Shown here in pieces: positions 22,801-36,200 of a stretch of DNA of 64,000 nucleotides (position 1 is its first letter; the number at the start of each line of letters is the position of its first letter). The notes below the pieces were generated by a model that had not been told where the DNA came from, did no database searches, and saw nothing but the letters and a program-made list of their open reading frames with translations. A program made the position numbers and the translations under genes. Source of the stretch: Ipomoea triloba (Eukaryota > Streptophyta > Magnoliopsida > Solanales > Convolvulaceae); assembly GCF_003576645.1 (NCBI RefSeq), contig NC_044916.1:7075002-7139001 (forward strand), in the 5' to 3' direction.

Positions 22801-23463
22801 ACTTCAAGCAATATAATATAATATATTCGGGATTATATCTCTATTATGAACACTATTGATTCTTATATGTTTCATACTATTCCATCAACGAACCAGTTCG
22901 CTCACTCTTTAGCAAAGGATCGGAGGTTGGTCCATCATAGGCTAGTCTATTAAGGGATCCCTCCCTATTTTGTACTTGACTTGCTTCTATAATAAAATCT
23001 CTTCATTGTTGGTTCTCAAAAAAACTTCAAGCAATATAATATAATATATTCGGGACTATATCTCTATTATGAACACTATTGATTCTTATATTTTTCATAC
23101 TATTCCATCAACGAACCAGTTCGCTCACTCTTTAGCAAAGGATCGGAGGTTGGTCCATAGGCTAGTCTATTAAGGGATCCCTCCCTGTTTTGTACTTGAC
23201 TTGCTTCTATAATATAATCTCTTCATTGTTGGTTCTCAAAAAAACTTCAAGCAATATAATATAATATATCCGGGACTATATCTCTATTATGAACACTATT
23301 GATTCTTATATTTTTCATACTATTCCATCAACGAACCAGTTCGCTCACTCTTTAGCAAAGGATCGGAGGTTGGTCCATAGGCTAGTCTATTAAGGGATCC
23401 CTCCCTGTTTTGTACTTGACTTGCTTCTATAATAAAATCTCTTCATTGTTGGTTCTCAAAGAA
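22801..23463 (+). repeat. Three tandem copies of a 220-bp LINE 3' tail
   Basis: Units start acttcaagcaatataata at 22801, 23024 and 23244 and differ by only a few bases. Each contains a short frame TNQFAHSLAKDRRL, the pattern of the LINE RNase H end. Each also has a stretch like cctattttgtacttgacttgcttctat and ends ggttctcaaaaaa, an A-rich tail. They look like tandemly multiplied 3' ends of one 5'-truncated LINE. Confidence 0.75.
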
Positions 23464-23619
23464 AAAAAAAAAAACAATCTTATATAATATTATTAAATAT
23501 AATTCAACTTAAAGTGGTAATCTTTGATAATGTACTACCATATAAGAAAATAATGGCCCCCGATTGTACCCCACCCCACCATAGGAAGGGTTGGGTTTGA
23601 GTCTTAGTGGAGGCCTTTC

Positions 23620-23745
23620 AAATATGACCCTGTTTACTATTGACTCTATTACAATGTAGTATATGGGGATCGAACTTGTGACCTCTCACTTGAGAGGGCC
23701 ACAACTATGCCGCTTAACCACAAGGTTTTTGGCACCAAATAGCTA
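23620..23745 (-). repeat. SINE, same family as at 1-170
   Basis: The minus strand has a box A-like ttgtggttaagcggcatag and a box B-like caagttcgatcccc. The 3' part (actattgactctattacaatgtagtat) matches the copies at the window start and near 25757. Confidence 0.55.
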
Positions 23746-24170
23746 ATATGATGTTTGGTTAATCAGCTTTTTATAACAACTTATTTCTCCAAAACGCTAA
23801 AATTCAAAAAGCTTTTTTTTATCAGCTTTTGAGAAAATAAATTATTTTCTCCAAAACACCCTCAAATAATTTAAGAAGAAAGAAAAACAACAAGAAGACT
23901 GTATACAGGTTCAACAGTCCCGTTACTCTCATTATTGTCTCTTCACGATACTAGGCAACGAGGTGCTTGCCCATGAAAATATGTTTATTCTTTAATATAA
24001 TAATAATAATAATTATTATTATTATAGACTAAAATAACATAATACACTCAAAGTTCATTTTGCATGTAACCACAAGAGTTATTCAGCTAACAATTATTCG
24101 CCAAACCCTCCATATTCCATATATCATTATACACGAGGTCCTTACTTCTCAATTCACTTCTTAGTTCCTT

Positions 24171-24345
24171 CGCACTTCATGAGATCGAACAACTTGATAA
24201 AGTACTGAAGCACAAAGAGCCAACGCACTTCATGAGATCGAACAACTTGATAAAGTACTGAAGCACAAAGAGCCAACGATCGAACCTGTGACCTCTCACT
24301 TAGGAGGGCCACAGCTATGCCGCTTGACCACAAGACCGTTGGATG
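24171..24345. repeat. 53-bp tandem duplication next to a SINE fragment
   Basis: cgcacttcatgagatcgaac and the following 33 bases occur twice (24171-24223 and 24224-24276) without visible change. The stretch 24277-24345 matches the box A/box B part of the minus-strand SINE at 23650-23745. Confidence 0.8.
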
Positions 24346-24554
24346 ATATTAGTTTAGTTAAGATTGTGAAAATGTAATATTACCTTAAATTTCATTATAA
24401 AAATGATATATACACCGTATAAGGCAAAATTGAAATATTTTAAAATAATGTTACAATATGTGAATACCATGTAAGATTACTATATATTGTCCATATTACC
24501 TTTGCAATGTTATATTACTTGCCCTAAATTATAATTCAATTGCTGTTACATTTT

Positions 24555-24740
24555 CTGTTGTGGGTGTAACCCAGGGTCTCCACCGTCGGACACAGTGACT
24601 GACCCCTCGCTGGATTATAGGCACCTCTATTGGATGGGACAGCTGGCCTGAAGATTTAAGTCTGCTCCATACCCGAAGATCAAACCCTTGACCTTTGGTT
24701 CAGGATGAATGAGTCCCTTCTACTCAACCACACCCTCCAA
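24555..24740 (-). repeat. SINE-like retroposon, minus strand
   Basis: On the minus strand, gtgtggttgagtagaaggga resembles box A and caagggtttgatcttcg box B. The remaining body (ctggattataggcacct region) is the SINE tail. It is a different family from the one at position 1. Confidence 0.45.
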
Positions 24741-25749
24741 GTTAAAGCTTTTACATTACAACTCCACACTAATTACTATAGTACGAATCATATGCATTAA
24801 AAAAAAAAACGATTTTCATTACTCCCTTGGACTCTATCACATGCTGGGATTGGTGAAATATAAATTTGGCATTTGTTTATCACTTTTTTTGTTGGTAGAA
24901 TAAGAAGAAGATGGCAGGCAGGTCTAGTGATAGCAAATTATGCTATGAATCGGGGTCCACCTTGCAAAATGAACCCGGATTCCTGGCATAACAATTGGGA
25001 CTAGTCAGGCCAGGCTACTAAGCCATAAGAGTCATTGAATCATAATTCCCTATCACAAATACTCAAATGCAAAAGATAGGATGAGATACACTATCATCAT
25101 TTGGGGATTAAGTCACAACTAACTCATGAAAAACATTTTAGTGCCTTAATTCTTCTTTCTTTCTTTCTTTTTTTGGGTTAATGGTACTGATTAACTATAC
25201 TTTTAAAATTTAGTATTTTAGAACCGAGTTACACATTTTTCAAATTATTATTGCATTTGAGCAGGAACATAAGCATACCTATTATTGGAAAATACACAAT
25301 TGAACTTAACGAGATCTAAAAAACAAACAAAACAATGTAACTACATATAGCTAGCAAAATGTTGCATCGTAAATGATCACTTGTCTTAGAAATGATTTCA
25401 TTGTGATGGGTGCAGTTTATGTATTCACCTATTATATCCTAACCTATAGTTATAAGTTGATGCAACTTAACTATAAAAATCGAGCATGTTTCAAACTAAT
25501 TAAGATTCACTAAAAGTCAATTAATTAATTGGTCTTATTTTATTTTAGAAATATATAAATAAAGAAAATAGGATAAAATTTGGAATAGATAAATTTATTC
25601 CATATTATTTTTTTCGTGATAAGTACCAAAATATTACTTAAGATATTTTAATACTACTCCGATCCAAGATTTTCATTCTATTTTTATTATAACAGTCTCT
25701 ATGTTTGAGTCTCAAAATCAATATATATCATACAGAAAAAAATTATAAT
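24741..25749. other. AT-rich intergenic DNA
   Basis: At 24940-24990 gaatcggggtccaccttgcaaaatgaaccc resembles the GC-richer part of the MITE remnants at 340-380 and 57790. No gene is seen. Confidence 0.35.
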
Positions 25750-25905
25750 TATAATTTCTCAATTTTTTTTGAATACAAGTAACTCTGATCTATTAGATTG
25801 TAGTATCTGTTCATCATACCTTCCCAACATGTTAAAGTATAAAGAGTTAATACCACCTCCACTGAGATTCGATCTGAGCACAAGGTGCTTGACAATTTTA
25901 ATTTC
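25750..25905 (-). repeat. SINE, same family as at 1-170
   Basis: Starts with a T-run, then gaatacaagtaactctgatc, tgtagtatctgttca and ccacctccactgagattcgatc. These are the same order of words as at the window start. Confidence 0.55.
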
Positions 25906-26820
25906 TCAATTATTATAATACAATAGACTTAATCTTCAATTATTAGTCTTTTTATTTTTGGTCCACAAATTGACACCAAAGTAGTACGTTTCGTCAAATA
26001 TTAACAAAATATACTAAAAATCTTACAATTTCTTTTTAAACACGTTCTCATGATTATTTACCAAGTAGTATTTTAGAATTTAAAATCTCTTTAAATCTAA
26101 ATCACTTTCAGCTTGCCATTGATATATGTGGCATTTTGAACTTCACTTTAATTTCATTACAATAAAAATTGCTCAATTGGATCGACCAAAAACCACTTTG
26201 AAAGAAATGAATTCATTATATCCACATATAATTGAAGAATAATTAAAAGTGTTCATTTTCCTATTACATATATTCTGACATACGTTTAAGGTGGGCATGC
26301 ACAAGCTAAGGTAGCATATATCCTAGTAATCTCCTATTTCTGTGTAAAGAAGATCACAGCTTTATATTATTTGCATAGTTTGAGCATGATGGGAAAATCA
26401 AGCAAGGGATATATGATGGCTTACTCAAGAAGTCTCAAATCATGCATAGGAGACAAAAATTCTATTCCAATATCCTAACCCAAGATTGTCATCAGATTTT
26501 CACACCTAAAAGTGATATGCATCAAGCTAAGGATTTTGATTTCAAAGATTTGGTTTTGTAATGCTTTGAGATATACTTATGTGTGTTGTAATGCACTATA
26601 TATATGAAATGACTTGTCATTTTCAATCAAGAAATAATATTCGTATCAAATCTTTGATGTCGAATATTATGACATGTGTGATGTGACTTAACTTGCGATA
26701 TGTATTACAATCATTTATATGAGTTAATATAGTTCACTTTACCAATTAATTAATTAGATAAAGTTGCCTACATAATAGTACAATTTTCGAAGGAACAAAA
26801 CTTAGTTCAAGAAGCATTAC

Positions 26821-26869
<49 letters not shown>

Positions 26870-27609
26870 GTATGTACCAACACTTTTTAATCTTTATTGA
26901 CACAACATGTTTGAATAAATCTTAAAAATATAGGCCATAAGTTTTATTCCTTTTATTTTCTTCCTTCAATTCTAACTTTTTATTTCTTGAAAAGTAAAAT
27001 AACATAAAATTAGCTAGCTTAGCTTACAGCAACCTCAATAGTATTGATTTTTATGGGCTTTTTACCAGTCAACTAGGAGAGAGAGGAAGAAAGGAGAAAA
27101 AAAAAGGGGGAAAATTTTTGAAAAAAAAATGAAGAAAAAAAAAAAGGAAAAGAAGATTTACGCGCCCAACTGGACACGACACTGTAGCCCATGCATGGCT
27201 ACGCATCAATTACTTTTATTTTCCGTTTTTTGGACCCTAAAAAAATTATTATTTGCGGGAGAATTTAAAAAAATAAAAATAAAAATAAGAAAACTCACCC
27301 CTATTAGTCTAATTAAAACCTACCTCAAGTGTTTTGGTATGCAAAAAACTCCCAAAAAAAAACTACTACTGTAGTTGCTGTTAGCTTAGCCATTTCACTT
27401 TCCATGATGCTGATCTATATGTAAATATGTAATTGCATCATGCTCCATTTGCAATCCTATATGTGATCCACAATGTGCATATAATTCAAACACCATAAAT
27501 TCCGTATTAATAAATAAATAAATAATTCAAACTCAATATAAATATATCAAGGGAAAAGTGTTAAATATGCCACTTTTAAGGACTGGAATATACATTTGAC
27601 ACACATATA
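25906..27609. other. AT-rich intergenic DNA with a (TAA)n microsatellite
   Basis: A (TAA) run of about 16 units lies at 26822-26869. A TATA-like tgcactatatatatgaaatg near 26590 has no coding region downstream. No gene is supported. Confidence 0.4.
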
Positions 27610-27614
27610 TAGTG

Positions 27615-28772
27615 TGTTGATACTGGAAATTTGCTAAATATTGTTATTTTTTTAATATTAGTATATTTAAATGTATTTGGATAATATTGATATTATCTAA
27701 TTTGTTAATTAGATAATATCAAAAGAGTTTGAATTTATCAAAACTCTTTATCCTACAGCTATAAATAGGACCTTTTATTTCTATGTATTCATCCTAGGAA
27801 AAATCATAGAAATAGCTTGAAGCTTATTTAAAGAATTAGAGATCATGATCATGAAAATAAAAGCCTCATGACCTTGAAAGTCCAAAGCTCCTCCATGACT
27901 ATCATATTGATCAAAATCTCCAATTGAAGATCAAGTCATTTGAACCCGGAGGCCCTTCAGAAGAACAAACATATAAGTTCTTCTTTGAAGATCAAGCCAC
28001 TAGAGATCCGGGGGTCCTTCAATGGAGCGTCAAGACATCAATTGAAGAATCAGAGGATCATCCAGAGATATTGTACCCACACCCATATTGATACATATTG
28101 TAACATGAATTTTGAATCCCATATATATATTCAAAATAAATTTTGAATGTAAACAAATAAATTTTGAATATATATATGGGATTCAAAATTCATGTTACAA
28201 TATGTATTAATATGGGTGTGGGTACAATATCTCTGGATGATCCTCTGATTCTTCAATTGATGTCTTGACGCTCCATTGAAGGACCCCCGGATCTCTTGAT
28301 CTTCAAAGAAGAACTTATATGTTTGTTCTTCTGAAGGGCCTCCGGGTTCAAATGGCTTGATCTTCAATTGGAGATTCGGATCTCTAGTGGCTTGATCTTC
28401 AAAGAAGAACTTATATGTTTGTTCTTCTGAAGGGCCTCCGGGTTCAAATGGCTTGATCTTCAATTGGAGATTTTGATCAATATGATAGGCATGGAGGAGC
28501 TTTGGACTTTCAAGGTCATGGGGCTTTTATTTTCATGATCATGATCTCTAATTCTCTAAATAAGCTTCAAGCTATTTCTATGATTTTTCCTAGGATGAAT
28601 ACATAGAAATAAAAGGTCCTATTTATAGTGGTAAGATAAAGAGTTTTGATAAATTCAAACTCTTTTGATATTATCTAATTAACAAATTAGATAATATCAA
28701 TATTATCCAAATACATTTAAATATACTAATATTAAAAAAATAAAAATATTTAGCAAATTTTCAGCGTCAACA
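27615..28772. mobile_element. Palindromic element with LTR-like ends
   Basis: Starts TGTTGATACTGGAAATTTGC and ends in gcaaattttcagcgtcaaca. It is flanked by a perfect 5-bp duplication TAGTG (27610-27614 and 28773-28777). TG...CA ends with a 5-bp duplication are hallmarks of LTR-retrotransposon integration. The whole 1158 bp is an inverted repeat with arms over 500 bp meeting near 28145. The right arm has an extra direct duplication of about 97 bp (gatcttcaaagaagaactta..., near 28298 and 28395). Each arm holds a TATA-like stretch (tataaatagg near 27760). It has no coding capacity, so it could be two LTRs joined head to head. Confidence 0.7.
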
Positions 28773-28777
28773 TAGTG

Positions 28778-31213
28778 AATAAAAAAATCAATTATTAAAT
28801 TAGAATAATGGATGTCTTAAATATTTTTTTTTAACAATAGGTAAGAGAAAAATATAATGGCTTACGAATAAATTGTTCATATGATGAGAACGATAATTCT
28901 TCACATTTTGTACTTATGGATATACGAGGAAGGGGATATCAAAGTGTCTCCAATGTCAAAAATATTCAAACTTGTATTATTATCAGCTCGAAGAGTGTCG
29001 TTGCACGTGTACTCTTTCACTTGTTGTAATGAAGAGGAAATCAAAGTGGCATGAAAGTAGCACCAGCGTCTGGGAGCAAGTTCTAAGAGAATGGTGCGGT
29101 GGCTAGATCAACAAAACAACTCACAACGACTCCTTCCTTCGTGTTTTTGGTTGTTTATGCCATCAACGTATCAATTGAGATTTTGTCTGCAAAGAAAGAT
29201 AACAAGTTTAGTTTCCCAGAATAAATAGTTTGAGGATATAAGTTTGATAGACATATAAGTGATGAGCTGTCTGTAGAATATTTATTGGGGTTGGGTGGAG
29301 ATGAAACATCTGAGATGGTGTGGGGGGAGGACGTAGTGTGTCATCGGCCGGTGGCGGTTATGGTAGGGTTGACAGCCATGGATCATTAGGTCGATCTATT
29401 GATACGAGATGAGAACAATAAATTTGGGAAGAATTTTATTATTGACTAATCCAATTAATAAGATACAAGTTTACAATATAGAAATAGTCATATTCAAAAT
29501 AGAAATGATAAAAGATAGAGAGAGGAAGAAGGAATTCTGATAACTAAAATATAGAGTACTAATATACTAAGATGTATGTAGGAATGTAAATATAAAATAA
29601 GCACATACAATGACATATACAACTATATATTTACTTTGTGTGTGTTTTATTTTCTTTCTTTCTTTCTTTCTTTCCTTTTACCCCAATACAACCTCAATTA
29701 TCTATGTTAACTCCTTTCCACTTTCAACTAACTCCCTTTCCAAAAACATTCAACAATGCCTAAATGTCAGTTTGACCCTGAGCTAATTTAAAATTTTGGC
29801 TAATTGTTTTTGAAAAAAATAAAAAATAAAAACCAAACATTCATACATTGTGATAATGATATTATGAGGAATGTTAATTTTGGAGAATTAATTAGTGAAA
29901 GACAAATGATCGATAATTATATTGCGAGAATTGAAGTGAATGGAGTGGAGGAGATAAGAATTGTGTGGTCTTACGTTGGAAAATCATAGGCGGCGTTGGT
30001 TGTGTGATGACGCAGGATAGGGTGTCAGCAGATTAAGTGAATCTCGTCTAAGGAGACCGCCGTCACACCAATGCAATATATTTACAAACTGCTGAGATTG
30101 CGTAGCAGATGAGATATGATCATCGATCACGCATGTGCATTTCGGATCACGTTTTTCCCTTCTTTACTCATTGCGATCTATTATATTGAATTAACACGTT
30201 ACAACCTCTCTCCACACCCTGCACCCACCTCCTTTTCGATACGCCATACCATAAGTCATCAGATCAATTCCAACTAGAATAATGCTTAAAAAGAAATGAG
30301 TAATTAGAGCTGAACGGATACTTCAATTGATTTTTGTGTGATAGATTGTGAATAAGAATACGAGAGATGTGATGGGTGTTATGTGGGCATCATGCACTGA
30401 TTCTACCACTTAATGGGTCGTTAAATCATTGTGATTTACCTTCAACTATGCTATAGATCCTAGTAGGAGGAGAGAGAATTTCGTCTTATATGAGTAAGAA
30501 ATGAGTGATTAGAGTCAGAGAGTGCATGCAATGCTTAATATAAATTGTTTAAAAATTAGCATGAAAATGTCATGCAAGTGCTCATTTTGAAACAATAATG
30601 TTTAATATCGACTTGGATCAGTATGTAAACCCATGAAGCTACAAAAATTGAGCTTGAAAAGGCTTTGAAGTAAACTTTGTCTCAAATTGAAATTAAACTT
30701 GAGTTTCTACTATTATAAATACATTTTTAAGTCTTTAAAAGGTTTGGAATGGGTTTTTAAATACGGAGTAGCTTTCTTTCACACAAAAGTGGTGTAGATT
30801 TTTTTCTACCCAAAGACAATAAGTTACAATACACGAGTAAAAATTAGGTTTCAAACTATATATATATAGGCTTGGAAAAAAAATATATAGGCAGTATGTT
30901 AGCTTGTTTAAATTCAGTATAACTTAGGAAAAGTAACATTTCTAGTCATTCAATTGTGGATAAATAGTTAGCTCAATTGTTCTAAAAAAAAAAAAAAAGT
31001 TAGCTCAATTTTTCAATTATACTCATTATTGTATTTTGTCTCTGAGTTGTCAGTGTTGTGGTGGAGGTGGTGAAAATATTAATTTTGACAGTTACATGTT
31101 CAAACCCCTAACATTTTAAGATTAATTTTGTAAATTTATAACACCGTACCTTTTTTTTTTTTTTTTTCTTTTGAAATTACCTTCTCCTTAATACAATTTA
31201 TTTTGTAGTTTAT
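28778..31213. other. Intergenic DNA with no supported gene
   Basis: A (CTTT)n run is at 29651-29676. Several long A/T runs precede the LINE. A slightly GC-richer stretch near 29290-29400 has no usable frame. A short frame at 29804-29989 has no family resemblance. Confidence 0.4.
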
Positions 31214-31228
31214 AAAAGAGTTATTACC
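31214..31228 (+). repeat. Left target-site duplication of the LINE
   Basis: AAAAGAGTTATTACC, identical to 56626-56640. Confidence 0.9.
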
Positions 31229-31323
31229 GAAAAAAGAGTTTTCCTCTCGCCTCCTTCGCGAGTTATTCTAGGGTTTTCCCATTTTGACGCCGGCGGTAAG
31301 TTTGTTGTGTTCTTGTTCCTCCG

Positions 31324-31374
31324 ATGACGACGTCGGACATCGCACATATGTGTGCGAATCTCACTCTGGCCGAT
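31324..31374 (+). pseudogene. LINE ORF1, first 17 codons
   Basis: ATG at 31324 opens 17 codons (MTTSDIAHMCANLTLAD) that stop exactly at the insertion point. The frame resumes at 51534 after the second CCGAT. The acidic run that follows there (VDDDDGS) continues the N-terminal pattern of DUF4283 proteins. Confidence 0.85.
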
Positions 31375-33059
31375 TGATAAGTGCAAAAGATGCCACGGTT
31401 GTAAGGTCGTTCTAGGGCCACGTTGCGCGTAATCGGTAGTCTTTATGTTTGTTTTGGACTCGAATTACATTAATATGCTTGATATTGCCATTGGATCCCG
31501 TTTCACACTTGGTTAATCATTTTGTAGGTAAAAAGGATGGGCAAAAAGGCAGAAAATGGCTAGATTTTAGAGAATGATACACGAGCCGAAAATTGGAAAC
31601 AAAGGACCGGCCGGACGCGCCTAGGATGCGCGCCCGTCCAGGCGTCCACGTCCCAGATCCGCGAAGTGCTGGACGCCTGGACGGGCGCCTGCTGGACGCC
31701 ACCGGACGCTCCGCGTCCGAAAATCAGCTCTCTGAAGTTTGAGATGTCTGCTTAGGACGCTTGCTGGACGCCACCGGACGCCTCGCGTCCGAAAAATCGC
31801 CCTCTGAAGTTGCAATGTCTGCTTAGGACGCGCAGCGGACGCACATCGGACGCCGCGTCCGATCCCAAGATCCCGCGCCGAAGATTTGAAGCAACGCGCA
31901 CAGGATCCCGCTGGACGCGCAGCGGACGCGCGTCCAGTCGGGCGTCCACTACGTCTATTTTTGGCGGTTGGCGCGATTTAAATAGGGAATTGGGGGCATT
32001 TTCCAGGGGGATCCCCTTCATTTTTCCAGATTAGCTGAGCCTAAAATTTCTCTCTCTAAAATTAGGTTGAAATTCTCTCCCAATTCACTTCAATTCCATT
32101 CATATTGCCATTCAACTAGCTAGATTTGGAGAAGATTGTGGACATCAACTTGCAATTGATAGAGATTTGTAGAAGAATTCCATTTGCAATCAAGTAATCT
32201 TTCAATTTCTTCTATTGTCTTCCATTTCTATTTTGTGATTTGCTTTATTGTTTTGTTTAGTGATTTGATCTTAAATTTTGTCTTTGATCTTGAATTGCAC
32301 TTTGTTTTTTTTTTTGAATCTAGTTCTCTCTCTTGTGAACATTTGCAATGATGATTTTGATTTTTAGAATGATTGGCTAAAACTTCTTGTGGTTTGGATC
32401 ATTTGAGCTTGTATGTATCTCTTGAATGCTAAATGTCTTGAAGTAAGGTTTGAATGATGCTTAATGGATGCTTGATAGTGTTTTGGAGTGTTAGTGTGGA
32501 CTCTAGGCTAACTTGGCCGGTTGCCTTAGGGAATTAGGGTAGAATCACTCACTTACGAGAGTAGGGAGTGTGTTAGACCTCTCCAACTACTTTTCTTTCC
32601 CACCTTTGAGAGAAGGTGGATTAGAAGACAAATAGAGCACACAAGGTGTTTGCTAGCATGCCTCTTTGAACTTAGGAGTTATGAGAATAACCCTAGTGTG
32701 TAGAAGGGAGTCCTTTGACCATGAGAATGGCTTAGGTGTTTGTGTTTTTGTCTCAAGTATGTCCCTTAAGTATTGCCACACCGAAAACCTATAGGAAATC
32801 AAGAGTTTATGTACTTGTTAGATTGATCCGAACCCTCCTTCCAAATAGATTGTTCTTGCTCTTTTACCTTAGTTTGTCTACCTTAGCATGCCTTACACCC
32901 CTACCTTTTTAGGATTAGCTTTCGAAAACGAGGAACTCTTGTGACTACTCCCTTGTCTACCAAATCCTTTTCTACCATTCCTTGAGACCGACACTCGGGA
33001 ACTTCTTCCCGTTTTATTCACCGTACTCTTTCCACCTCCCGCTAAAACACAACTTAACA
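31375..33059 (+). repeat. 5' LTR of the Athila-type element
   Basis: Starts tgataagtgcaaaagatg and ends aacacaacttaaca. The region 31610-31965 is GC-rich with many ggacgc/gcgtcc words and the palindrome GGACGCGCGTCC. GATTTAAATA at 31975-31984 is the likely TATA box. The downstream part is T-rich leader with no coding frame. Confidence 0.92.
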
Positions 33060-33061
33060 AA

Positions 33062-33079
33062 TGGCGCCGTTGCCGGGGA
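33062..33079 (+). other. Primer binding site, tRNA-Asp type
   Basis: TGGCGCCGTTGCCGGGGA, two bases after the LTR, is complementary to the 3' end of plant tRNA-Asp. This primer is characteristic of Athila-type elements. Confidence 0.85.
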
Positions 33080-33275
33080 ATGGTAACGGTTTTGTTTAGG
33101 CAAGTCTTTGTGGATTAGCATTAGTAGATTCCTTAAGTAGAGAGCCTAGTCCCTTTTTACTTGTTTTTGTCCTTTTACTATCAATTGTTTCTAGTACTTA
33201 ACTCTTCTTGTTGAGCTACTTTGAGTTGCAAACCTTTCTCTTGTTTTTGAGTGTTTGAAATACCAAAGCATTTGT

Positions 33276-36200
33276 ATGCACACTCGCTCTAGAGGGAGTG
33301 AAGGTCTACTTCCTTTTAATCCGGAGATTTACGCATTGAATCGGAGGAGAAAGAAGGCCAATAGAGACCAACAATCCCAACGAAAAGATCAAGAAGAAGA
33401 CATGGCAACTACTAGTGCAAACATCCCTAATGTCAATACCAACGAATCAACAATACACACCGATACGGACACTCCAAGAAAGAATGTTAGAGATGAACAA
33501 TCCAATGGCCATGAGTCACCTCCCCCACAAAGGGAGGAGTCTCGACAAAGACCACCACCGACCAACCAACCACAATATCAACCAGAGAACGCAGCGTATG
33601 ACGAACCACTACCACGTAGGAGATATGCACCGGATTTTCAAGAACAATTCAACAACCCTCTCTATGATATGCCTCCCAGACAACAACAACATCAACCTCC
33701 TAGACAAAGGAGAGATGCTTATTACGAACCACGATATGATGATGAATATTATGAACCTCAAAGACCAAGAAGGAACGAACCGAGATATGAACCAAGAAAT
33801 ATACCAAGAAACCAACCGAGGGGAGAGGAAAGGAGGACCATAGCGGATTATATGACTCCCGACGTTAGTGTCCACAACTCTATTTACATTCCCCCGGTTG
33901 AAGCCAATAACTTTCAAATCAATTCCGCCGTCATTACGTTAGTACAAAATCAACCTTTTGGAGGATTACCGGCGGAGGATCCACACGTACATATCACTCG
34001 ATTCATCCGATCGTGTGGGATGTATCGTCAAAATGGAGTCACCGAAGAGGTCGTAAGACTCAAAATGTTCCCGTTTTCGTTGATAGGAGAAGCCGCGAGG
34101 TGGCTTGATTCCCACGTAGACAATCACTTTAGATCATGGGAACAACTCCATCGAGAGTTCATGCAAGAGTTCTTTCCGTTGACCAAGACGTTGAAAATAA
34201 GAAAACAAATCCAAGACTTTAAACAAGGGTCGTTGGAAACTTTAGCCGATGCATGGAGACGGTTTAAGACACTTAAGCATCAATGCCCACCCGACGTTCT
34301 ACATCCATGGGACGTTATTAGCTCGTTTTATTCCGGTCTCACCGATGAATGTAAATTGCTTTTGGACTCATCTTCTAGAGGATCTTTCGTTTCTACAAGT
34401 CCCGAAGACGCAGAAGAATTGATAAGAACCATTTCATCAAATACCGGGAATTGGTACAATCAAAGGGAGTCCAAAGGAGGTTTGTATGAAGTTAGTGCCG
34501 ACACCGCATCTCAAGCAAAGGTGGAAGCACTAGGACATGAAGTTAAGAGGCTGCAAGCACAATTGGAAAAGATGAATAAAAGTCAAAGAGGAAATTCGTG
34601 CATGACATTAGCTCTTTATTGCGATAAGTGTGGAGGTGCGCACGGAGCACATGAATGCACGTCAAACTACGAGGATGTTCCATATGAACAAGTCGAGGCC
34701 GTAGGATATCAAAGGCCGAATGACTACAATACTTATGGAAGCAACAATAATCAGAATTGGCGTCAAGGTCAAGGATGGCAAAACCAACCATCCCAAAATC
34801 AATACAACCCAAGACCAAATCAAAGCGGGCCGAGTTATAATGCAAACTACAATAGAGGGTACCAAGACAATCGGGGCAACCAATACAATTCAAGACCCAA
34901 CCAAGGAGGAGCATACCGACCACCTATGTATCAAGGAAATAACCAACAAAGAGAAGAAGCTCCTAAAGAAAGCATGGAAGACAAAATGGTGAGAATGTTT
35001 AGCGAGTTAAGGCATGACGTGACGAATATGAGACAAGAGTGGAAACAAGACTTGAGACAAGAGATTTCCACAATAAGACAAGAGGTCTCTAACTTGAGAC
35101 AAGAAAATAATGCTTCATTGAGACACTTGGAGACGCAAGTTGCACAGAACTCCAAGGCCTTAGCCGAAAGACCGCAAGGGACTCTTCCGAGTACCACGGT
35201 GAATAATCCTCGGGAGAGGGTGCAAGCCGTGACTCTTCGGAGTGGAAAGGAGCTCCCCGAGCCGACTTTGAAGAAGAATACTATCTCCAAGAATCCAATC
35301 GAAGAAGAGAAAATCGAAGAGATCATTGAGGTAGACAAGGAGCAAGAGAAGGAAATCGCTCCATTACCCTCGAGTCCAAAGGCCACTCAATCTCGAGATA
35401 AAGGAAAAGAAAAGGTAGATTTACCAATGTACCAACCACCACTCCCATTTCCCTGGAGGGTGAGAAAGAACATAGACAAGACACAATACGACAAATTCCT
35501 TGAGCTTCTAAAACAATTGCATATCAATGTACCTTTCCTCGACGCATTGGGTCAAATGCCGCGTTATGCAAAGTTTTTGAAAGATTTAATCACTAATAAG
35601 AGAAAGCTGGAAGAGTCAGCTACGGTTTTGCTGGGGGAGGGATGCTCCGCCTACGTGCGCCATCAACCACAGAAGCTCACGGACCCCGGAAGCTTCATCA
35701 TCCCCTGTCAAATTGGCGAAGCCGAGTTCAAGAGAGCTCTAGCAGACTCTGGGGCAAGCATAAATATAATGCCTTTTTGTCTTTTTAAGAAGTTGGACTT
35801 GGGCAATCTCAAACCCACTCGCATCTGTATTCAGTTGGCTGATAGATCAATCAAGCAACCCAAGGGGGTTGTAGAAGATGTGTTAGTGAGGGTAGACAAG
35901 TTTATCTTTCCTGTGGACTTCGTCATCATTGACATGGATGCCGATCAAGAGGTGCCGTTAATTCTAGGTAGGCCATTTTTGGCCACCGCTCGGGCCCTCA
36001 TTGATGTAGGAAATGGGAAGCTTGTTCTAAGGGTAGGAGACGAATGTGCTACCTTCGACGTGTCGAAGTTGACTAAGTACCCGATGACGACAGATGATGC
36101 GTGCTACTTCGTTGATGATTTCCATGAGCACGTTAATGCTATTTACCCTAATCTTGTGGGTAAACTAAAAGATGACGCCCTCTTAAAAGTTTTGGATAGT

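Noticed and set aside
22801..23463. CRISPR-like array
   Set aside because: The units are directly adjacent with no spacers, and this is a plant nuclear genome.
29804..29989. Small frame of about 60 codons
   Set aside because: No family resemblance, no good start context and no neighbours that support it.
31510..32034. Short frames in the GC-rich LTR region (both strands, also 38662-39134 and 49649-50335)
   Set aside because: They are low-complexity translations of ggacgc repeats, change between the two LTRs, and have no family resemblance.
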